Source: Thermoplasmatota archaeon (GTDB taxonomy: Archaea > Thermoplasmatota > E2 > DHVEG-1). From it: DNA of 12,657 nucleotides. The notes under the pieces were generated by a model. It did not search any database. It had not been told where the DNA came from and saw only the letters and a program-made list of their open reading frames with translations. This document shows positions 8,801 through 12,657 of the stretch, piece after piece. The stretch covers positions 1 to 12,657 of the forward strand of contig JAUWOO010000038.1 of the NCBI GenBank assembly GCA_030612095.1, given 5' to 3'. The translations under genes and the position numbers were made by a program. The stretch's first letter is position 1, and each line of letters begins with the position of its first letter.

Positions 8801-9056
8801 GTTTCTCATTTTAGTATCTGCTGCATTTTCTTTTGGCATGTCGAAAATATGCGAGATGAGTCTTGGCAGTCTGCAAGGTGAAGGAATATTGGACATAACA
8901 CTACCAACTGGTGAAACTGCTTATATGGCTGCCAGTTGGGGCCTAGGAATCGGCTTTTATCTTTGCATTGTTCCAACTCTCATTCTTGTGGCTGCTGGCA
9001 CCATAGATTTCTTGGGAAAAAAGAAATGGTTAAAGCTATCTTTTACAAAAAAATAA
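5802..9056 (+). CDS. Large exported surface protein, DUF2341-like start and five C-terminal membrane helices
   Basis: I do not recognise a named family for this 1084-residue protein. Residues 5-26 form a signal peptide. Right after it, PFWNESWPYRQEIKI (33-47) and a later PEIADGKERYFIYYDDN fit the start of DUF2341-type beta-sandwich domains of archaeal surface proteins. The ectodomain runs to about residue 862. It has nine cysteines before residue 381 (C71, C84, C85, C112, C194, C273, C321, C362, C380) that could form disulfides, and beta-sandwich segments resembling carboxypeptidase-regulatory or transthyretin-like modules (LPGEYI-type turns at about 552-562, 745-755 and 825-835: IPGEYIIKIY, LPAATYEFQI, LPPGKYTINVY). 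Five helices follow at about 865-888, 895-912, 960-982, 990-1012 and 1043-1068, with a short basic cytoplasmic tail. Sequons (NESW, NFTD, NLTG) suit an extracellular location. It is separately promoted from the ECF operon, so a link to transport is only positional. Confidence 0.82.
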   Translation: MQINKLGAAYLILILLVSSVLTISVSSEGNPPPFWNESWPYRQEIKIPVSTDNPYAKYQPIDTRIEFEKNCWAKNENEHSVRVCCWDGDTWHELESQIYHLNFTDVDHIYSCGLVFLIPEIADGKERYFIYYDDNEKPSPNYIDHVSIDDEYYYYEPISGISVEGDYYKITEDNYIIYIVGQKGQVMDRKLSQCVIKMKHNTGKFEIMNSDILASFAFSYHHGVENKHEISSDQLLVSKEIAVDGNLMVELGIISESSNKELRTTNIYKYYYCPTIDKRISVKVNHEVLEDVLVKGIVNVDGRYGALLSLKSKSIAIKKMCFGEILSYIHVYGENDRIKEYKMNKNPEGKEREWIISYSDDCDIGRDAWISYDEGDSGKCHAILFSSNEGIVKQGTSERDGIEVKVAVREYLDVVGTEVDYASIAFGRNSYEKGDDHDVNIPDDLKVEFDAEFFTVEDGNYEDVSEEGKLFRTLVKHRYEYGDDLFEGDQNIHTLTIIPHMSGRIISYPYLVNLTGLALPVTWVELYQNDTLISSGAAHKPFIGFQTIKFPKLIPGEYIIKIYRKIENDTKNYIGVGSVKIKEDIVLHIYCTWQKSIKLTTHDQHDKHIRDIELVLLNDNIIVLKNITGDAKETTLNVPFNLFDSYALLKGKQIKGKMLNFPFNLSDPYVLKAFYKGFIIYDDEITRLQKSADIGIDLYDLTVNIEDKLGLRPGVDVRPFLTSSDMYRPLEIIPKDMGNGKYLFERLPAATYEFQISYGAFSDRKTIRVPEDGNHVNIRFTANFDLTAELLNSRGEHIQEVNRKIEIIRGGWEIHEPVSSGEIISLPPGKYTINVYSESKLIGSKSIELTNDRNIKIVTTIESILPTIVTGIVLIFIGELVVLLLLFKKISLNSFLKLMAMAIILASLFQPWWMLDASSGEHLAEKNSAMYIIPPTMIDSITYEDKLYLDLATIPEVFTNFLEILLIIVCSGLILMGVSFIPNVVLRRHFSLGLISASILFLILVSAAFSFGMSKICEMSLGSLQGEGILDITLPTGETAYMAASWGLGIGFYLCIVPTLILVAAGTIDFLGKKKWLKLSFTKK
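7713..7850 (+). repeat. Small in-frame tandem duplication (69 bp period) in the surface-protein gene
   Basis: Residues 638-660 and 661-683 both begin with PFNL-x-D-x-Y-x-L (VPFNLFDSYALL, FPFNLSDPYVLK), at an exact 23-codon offset. Similarity is clear over the first 11 or so residues of each unit and fades afterwards. It looks like an old internal duplication or an inserted strand pair in a beta domain. Confidence 0.55.
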
Positions 9057-9073
9057 TGCAAACTTACTTTTTT
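9047..9073. terminator. Bidirectional oligo-T termination region between convergent genes
   Basis: The + strand has six T at 9068-9073, 12 bases after the surface-gene stop. The - strand has seven T (A-run at 9047-9053), about 11 bases after the nadM stop. Archaeal RNA polymerase can stop at oligo-T runs without a hairpin, so each run could end the transcript that faces it. Each lies inside the 3' end of the opposite gene. Confidence 0.45.
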
Positions 9074-9567
9074 GATAAGTTCTTCAATCTATCTACACCA
9101 CCTATATTTTTTATTATATTATACACTGATTCAGGGACAAGGTCCACCCATGATTCATCATTTATGATTCTTCTACGTATTTCTTTTCCAGAATATTTGT
9201 CCCGGTCATACAAAGGTGTTTCTTTAACAACATATCCTTTCTTTGAGAATAGACGTTTTGTAAGAGAATTATTTGAAAGAACAACATCAAAATCCGATAT
9301 AATCGATACGACATGATCCACCCATTTAGGATAGTTGTGTATATCTGGTATTAACACCACCCTGTAGTTTTTTACCCCTATTTTCTCTAGAGATTCTTCT
9401 ATCATACGCTTTCGTTCGTCTGAGGTAAAAGGATTCTCTAAAGTATTACCATATTGGGATGATCCCATTCCTATGATAATTTCACCATATTCGGCACACA
9501 CACCTTGTATTAATTGCAGATGCCCGTTATGGAATGGTTGAAAACGTCCTATAAGTAAGGAAGCCAT
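9064..9567 (-). CDS. nadM: Nicotinamide-nucleotide adenylyltransferase (archaeal NMNAT)
   Basis: The enzyme joins NMN (or the nicotinate form) to AMP from ATP to make NAD in the cytoplasm. The 167-residue product is the usual length for archaeal NMNAT. It begins with the nucleotidyltransferase motif GRFQPFHNGH (7-16, catalytic HxGH at 13-16). It continues with GSSQYGNTLENPFTSDER (35-52), VLSNN (96-100) and the C-terminal nucleotide-binding motif YSGKEIRRRI (125-134). The frame extends 25 codons further upstream, into the end of lonB, but every archaeal member starts just before the GRFQPFHNGH motif, so ATG at 9567 is chosen. There is no Shine-Dalgarno site before it, while TTTTATAT lies about 32-38 bases upstream, so it may have its own near-leaderless transcript as well as read-through from lonB 40 bp upstream. 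Confidence 0.95.
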   Translation of the reverse strand: MASLLIGRFQPFHNGHLQLIQGVCAEYGEIIIGMGSSQYGNTLENPFTSDERKRMIEESLEKIGVKNYRVVLIPDIHNYPKWVDHVVSIISDFDVVLSNNSLTKRLFSKKGYVVKETPLYDRDKYSGKEIRRRIINDESWVDLVPESVYNIIKNIGGVDRLKNLSKK

Positions 9568-9596
9568 ATCAAAACAAAAAGGGAATGCAGAGAATT

Positions 9597-9606
9597 GATA
9601 TAAAAC
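9597..9606 (-). promoter_or_regulatory. Possible TATA box for nadM
   Basis: On the - strand GTTTTATATC reads from 9606 to 9597, in the lonB-nadM gap. Its centre is about 35 bases from ATG 9567, which would give a leader of roughly 5-12 bases. This fits the lack of a Shine-Dalgarno site. No other support. Confidence 0.35.
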
Positions 9607-9607
9607 A

Positions 9608-11710
9608 TTACTCTTTTTCCAATGAGGATCCGGAGAAATCATGGCTCTTCTGTTCTTTTTTTCTGAAATCTTGGGAAGCTGAGATTTTTTTCTCCGATTC
9701 TAACTCGACTTTTCCAGTTACCTTTGGAGGTCTCATGTTTTTCAGCCTTCTAAGCAACTCATCCTTGCCCGCACCAGTAAGAGCATTCTCTAGGACATCG
9801 TTTAACGTTTCAACTGGGATAACCTCTATCTTTTCAGCATATTTATCCTCGATAAGGACATCGTTAAGATTCGATTTTGGAATTATGACTTTTTTGATGC
9901 CCGCCTCTGCGGCTGCTTCAACCTTCGCCGTAACACCACCAATGGGGAGAACAGTACCTCTAATGCTAAGGGAACCAGTCATGGCCACATCCTGTCTTAT
10001 GGGTACACCCTCCATTGCAGAAATGACTGCAGTTATGACAGATAGACTTGCTGAATCTCCCTCTAGCCCCTCATAAGTACCAATAAATTGAATGTGTATA
10101 TCATGGTTAGAGATATCTCTGCCCATGTATTTTTTGGCTATTGCAGATATGTTGAGAACTGATTCCCGGGCAATTTCACCGAGTTTTCCAGTGGCTATAA
10201 TTCGCCCCTCTGATCGAGATCCTGCAGGTGTAACCTCTGCAACAATAGGTAGTATCATGCCAGAGAATTCACTCATGGAAGGATCTGCAGAATGCACAGC
10301 CAACCCGTTGACCACACCTATCTCTTCCCCATGTATTCTAAAAGAACGATAATCTTTACGTTGCTCAATAGCCCTATCCACAACTTGCTGTTCCAAGGAT
10401 TTTGCTATTTTCTTTGCTTGTAATACATGTTTCTGTGTTACAATTTTATCTCCCTTTTCAAAAGCTATATCTCCAGCAGCTCGAATCAGACCGCCTAGTT
10501 CTCTAAGGCGTAGAGACAGTTTACCCTTCCTGCCTGCACGTCTCTGGGCCTCATGAATAATCTCAGCAACAGCATCCTTATCAAAATGAGAAATCTTACC
10601 ATCTTTATCAATCTCCTGAGCAACAAAACGGATGAGCTTCTCCCTATTTTCATCATTATCACCCATACTGCTGTTCAGATAAATCTCATAACCATATCCT
10701 CTTATCCGGGATCGTAGAGCTGGATGCATTCCTTTAAGTGCATCCAGATTCCCTGCGGAAACCAAGATGAAATCACATGGCACTGGTTCAGTTTTAACCA
10801 TAGCCCCAAAGCTTCTGTCGGATTGGCCAGTAATCTGAAATTTTTTCTCCTGGATTGCAGTAAGAAGATGCTGCTGAGATGGCAGATTCAATGTATTAAT
10901 TTCATCAATGTACAACACACCCTTATGCGCTCTATGTATTGCTCCTGCCTCAACAAGCTGATGCGGAGGAGTCTCCAGACCAGCAGATTGAAAAGGATCA
11001 TGTCTTACGTCTCCAAGTAGAGCACCAGAATGGGCAGCGGTGGCATCAAGAAAGGGCGGTGTATCGGTTTTATCATGAGCAACCAAGATTTTTGGAACCT
11101 GATGTAACTCCTGACGTTGCGTTAACGCACCTCTTGAAAATATCAGAAAAATCATAACCGCGGCGATGACACCAAAAATCGCATATTCAATATGTATTTC
11201 ACCACCATCTCCAGAGAGGATCGGGAAAATCGCTGCAAATATAGAAAGGGCAATAATCATAAAAACAATGGTTATAATCATGCTACTTTGTTGTTCTTTT
11301 TTCTTTTTGGCTTCTGCCCTCTGAACTTTAACAATCTCTTTTGCCTTACCACCGGGAACAACCCGTATGTGTGGTGTATTAGAGTCGTCATTATTAGGAT
11401 AAGCAATTATGTCTTCCAACTCTTCCTTGGGCAGGAACGCAGTCATTGCCCGAGCTACCATGGATTTTCCAGTACCTGGATCGCCGATAAGCATAACATG
11501 ACGTTTCTGCTCTGCAGCCTTCCTAACAATGTCGCCAGCTTGATCCTGACCTATAACTTGATCCAACAAACGTTCAGGAACATCTATATCCTCAGTAGTT
11601 TTAAAGTTCTGAGATTTAATCCAACTATCAATAGACTGCATTTCCTCTTTACCAGAGTCCTTTGAAGATTTTTCATTTTTATTTTGTTCCTCTGTCACCC
11701 TATTCACCAT
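9608..11710 (-). CDS. lonB: Membrane-anchored archaeal Lon protease (LonB)
   Basis: LonB is an ATP-driven, membrane-bound protease that removes damaged or regulatory proteins. The 700-residue chain has a charged N-terminal stretch of about 40 residues, then an AAA+ module: LLDQVIGQDQA (48-58), Walker A GDPGTGKS (76-83) and Walker B VLYIDE (265-270). Two membrane helices (about 143-165 and 175-193) sit between Walker A and Walker B, the hallmark of the archaeal B type, and ALRSRIRGYG (331-340) looks like the arginine-finger region. The protease domain has catalytic S553 in GDSASLS (551-557) and catalytic K596 in GGVTAK (591-596). The last 40 residues or so (660-700) are a lysine/glutamate-rich tail without known role. 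ATG 11710 has no upstream Shine-Dalgarno site but a TATA-like box 18-27 bases away, so the start could be leaderless. Downstream it is followed by nadM. Confidence 0.96.
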   Translation of the reverse strand: MVNRVTEEQNKNEKSSKDSGKEEMQSIDSWIKSQNFKTTEDIDVPERLLDQVIGQDQAGDIVRKAAEQKRHVMLIGDPGTGKSMVARAMTAFLPKEELEDIIAYPNNDDSNTPHIRVVPGGKAKEIVKVQRAEAKKKKEQQSSMIITIVFMIIALSIFAAIFPILSGDGGEIHIEYAIFGVIAAVMIFLIFSRGALTQRQELHQVPKILVAHDKTDTPPFLDATAAHSGALLGDVRHDPFQSAGLETPPHQLVEAGAIHRAHKGVLYIDEINTLNLPSQQHLLTAIQEKKFQITGQSDRSFGAMVKTEPVPCDFILVSAGNLDALKGMHPALRSRIRGYGYEIYLNSSMGDNDENREKLIRFVAQEIDKDGKISHFDKDAVAEIIHEAQRRAGRKGKLSLRLRELGGLIRAAGDIAFEKGDKIVTQKHVLQAKKIAKSLEQQVVDRAIEQRKDYRSFRIHGEEIGVVNGLAVHSADPSMSEFSGMILPIVAEVTPAGSRSEGRIIATGKLGEIARESVLNISAIAKKYMGRDISNHDIHIQFIGTYEGLEGDSASLSVITAVISAMEGVPIRQDVAMTGSLSIRGTVLPIGGVTAKVEAAAEAGIKKVIIPKSNLNDVLIEDKYAEKIEVIPVETLNDVLENALTGAGKDELLRRLKNMRPPKVTGKVELESEKKISASQDFRKKEQKSHDFSGSSLEKE

Positions 11711-11727
11711 ATCAACAAAATCATTAC

Positions 11728-11737
11728 GATATATAGC
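11728..11737 (-). promoter_or_regulatory. Probable TATA box of lonB
   Basis: On the - strand GCTATATATC (11737 to 11728) is centred about 22 bases before the lonB ATG. That is close to the usual box-to-start distance, so the mRNA could start at or near the ATG. A second AT-rich element (GATATTTAGAT, about 11747-11757) lies further upstream and would give a longer leader. Confidence 0.45.
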
Positions 11738-11823
11738 AACATTCTATCTAAATATCTTACGCTGCCGAATAATAGATGCATATATCAACTTTTCCTTATT
11801 CAGATATCCTGATGCTTTGCTAC

Positions 11824-11828
11824 AAAAA
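11824..11828 (-). terminator. Possible weak oligo-T terminator of the ATP synthase operon
   Basis: The - strand reads TGAAACGTTTTTGTAGC just after the stop of the small membrane gene, giving a five-T run. No hairpin precedes it. The 122-base gap from here to lonB otherwise holds only the lonB promoter elements. Confidence 0.25.
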
Positions 11829-11832
11829 CGTT

Positions 11833-11991
11833 TCATTTTAAAAAGTACCATATCAATAGAGACATAATACCAATTACTACAAAAAATATCCAAAGGATGT
11901 ATCCTATTCTAATACGAACAAGCCATTTTGCTTTTTTCTCAGGAGTATCAAAAAATCTTCCCAATATAGGATCTTCATCTAATGATGTCAT
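11833..11991 (-). CDS. Small single-span membrane protein, distal gene of the ATP synthase operon
   Basis: A 52-codon frame runs from ATG at 11991 to TGA at 11835-11833. The translation begins MTSLDEDPILGRFFDTPEKK, continues AKWLVRIRIGYILW, and ends with a hydrophobic helix (about residues 29-50, IGYILWIFFVVIGIMSLLIWYF) and LK. The acidic/aromatic N-terminus followed by a basic patch (KKAKWLVRIR) before the helix suggests an N-in, single-span protein. The gene begins one base after the stop of the ATP synthase D gene (TAA-T-ATG), with a weak AAGG in the D gene end, so translation is likely coupled. No family is recognised. A small distal gene (ahaG) ends the Methanosarcina A-type ATP synthase operon, as I recall; whether this is related is unknown. 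An assembly or membrane-anchoring role is conceivable. Confidence 0.72.
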   Translation of the reverse strand: MTSLDEDPILGRFFDTPEKKAKWLVRIRIGYILWIFFVVIGIMSLLIWYFLK

Positions 11992-11992
11992 A

Positions 11993-12637
11993 TTAAGCCT
12001 TTTTTGATTCCAGTATATTCTTAATCCGTTTTCTTCTAAAGAAGTCCTCTCGCTCTCGTTCCTCTAACTGCATCTCGATATATTTCCGAGTGGCATATAG
12101 CTTAGGAATTAAAGTGTTTTCTAAAACGTTGACTCTTCTTTTGGTTTTTTCTATTTCAACTGCTATAGATTTAATGCCACCTTCAAGATCTGCAAGTTGA
12201 ATTAATCTTGACACGAGAGCATTAAACTTTATCTGTGCATCATCAAGTTTTGAGCAAGTTTCAAAAAAACCATAAGTTGGTTTAATGGTGGTTTTTATAT
12301 CATCTGCATTCATTTTAGGTATTTTCACACCCATTATATTGTCATTCTCAAAAGATATCTCGCCCACGTCTTCGGTTAGTCGCGATATATCATCAACCTT
12401 TTTTTCACCCATGATCATCTGGGCTTGTATAAGTGATAAAAATGCTCCCTCAAATTCTTCATCCATTTCACCAGATAACTTGTTTCTTTTCTCAATTATA
12501 TCAAAGAATCTTTCAACTAATGCATCACGTTTTTCCTCGAGTAATTTGTGCCCCTTCTCGGCTAACATAAGTTTTTTCCGAATTTCAAGAAGTTCCATTC
12601 TTGTTGGGTTTACGCCATCAAGTATTTGTTCGACCAT
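11993..12637 (-). CDS. atpD: A/V-type ATP synthase subunit D
   Basis: Subunit D is the central stalk shaft that turns inside the catalytic A3B3 head and links it to the membrane rotor. The 214-residue product is the normal length. It starts with the family pattern VNPTRMELLEIRKKLMLAEKG (9-29), then KGHKLLEEKRD (28-38). It ends in the long second helix, EIEKTKRRVNVLENTLIPKL (161-180) and EEREREDFFRRKRIKN (192-207). These two helical ends form the antiparallel coiled coil. The start is ATG 12637, which has only a weak AGAAGAG upstream. The 20 bases before it could end the preceding subunit gene (a frame reading GKEE-stop, ending near 12643), but this is too short to assign. Upstream genes of the synthase (A, B and others) should lie beyond the window. 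Confidence 0.95.
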   Translation of the reverse strand: MVEQILDGVNPTRMELLEIRKKLMLAEKGHKLLEEKRDALVERFFDIIEKRNKLSGEMDEEFEGAFLSLIQAQMIMGEKKVDDISRLTEDVGEISFENDNIMGVKIPKMNADDIKTTIKPTYGFFETCSKLDDAQIKFNALVSRLIQLADLEGGIKSIAVEIEKTKRRVNVLENTLIPKLYATRKYIEMQLEEREREDFFRRKRIKNILESKKA

Positions 12638-12657
12638 TTCTATTACTCTTCTTTTCC

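Noticed and set aside
8936..9316. 126-codon + strand frame across the convergent junction
   Set aside because: It overlaps the end of the surface gene in another frame and runs antisense to nadM; no motif or ribosome site.
9568..9642. 25-codon upstream extension of nadM
   Set aside because: It overlaps lonB, and family members start right before GRFQPFHNGH.
9585..10076. 163-codon open frame on the + strand
   Set aside because: It lies antisense to the strongly supported protease domain of lonB and encodes nothing recognisable.
11192..11665. 157-codon open frame on the + strand
   Set aside because: It is antisense to the AAA+ and membrane part of lonB, with no start signal or family resemblance.
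1..12657. CRISPR array, transposon, tRNA or rRNA
   Set aside because: No regularly spaced short repeats, transposase motifs, terminal inverted repeats or tRNA cloverleaf patterns were noticed on either strand.

Overview
The window is AT-rich and archaeal, most likely euryarchaeal. The evidence is a membrane-anchored LonB-type protease with two transmembrane helices inside its AAA+ module, an archaeal NMN adenylyltransferase (GRFQPFHNGH), an A/V-type ATP synthase subunit D, archaeal Shine-Dalgarno sequences (GGTGA) and TATA-like boxes. Thermoplasmatota or a related lineage is my best guess, but the sequence alone does not settle it. No mobile element, CRISPR array, tRNA or rRNA was seen, and no gene-free stretch exceeds about 155 bases.

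Left part (bases 2-5646, + strand) is one tightly packed operon. It holds the 3' part of a secreted repeat protein, a membrane-anchored protein with a DUF4430 (transcobalamin-like C-terminal) domain, and a complete energy-coupling factor (ECF) importer: EcfT, a fused double EcfA ATPase and a membrane S component. Genes abut or overlap (stop-TTG at 2316/2317, 8 bp overlap at 3230, ATGA at 4903), and two TTG starts are backed by good Shine-Dalgarno sites. The combination suggests vitamin uptake, with a corrinoid (vitamin B12-like) as the leading candidate: two extracellular proteins would capture the ligand and pass it to the S component, and the ATPase/EcfT module would power import. The substrate is inferred, not shown.

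Middle part (5802-9056, + strand) is a separately promoted gene for a 1084-residue surface protein. It has a signal peptide, a DUF2341-like beginning, beta-sandwich repeats and five C-terminal membrane helices. Its function is unknown.

Right part (9064-12637, - strand) is housekeeping: ATP synthase subunit D, a previously easy-to-miss 52-residue membrane protein one base after it, lonB, and nadM. The lonB and nadM genes lack upstream Shine-Dalgarno sites and have TATA-like boxes close to their start codons, so they may be read from leaderless or short-leader mRNAs. The large surface gene and nadM converge with a 7 bp gap bracketed by oligo-T runs on both strands.

The most interesting items are the possible archaeal corrinoid-capture ECF operon and the small membrane gene coupled to the ATP synthase operon.
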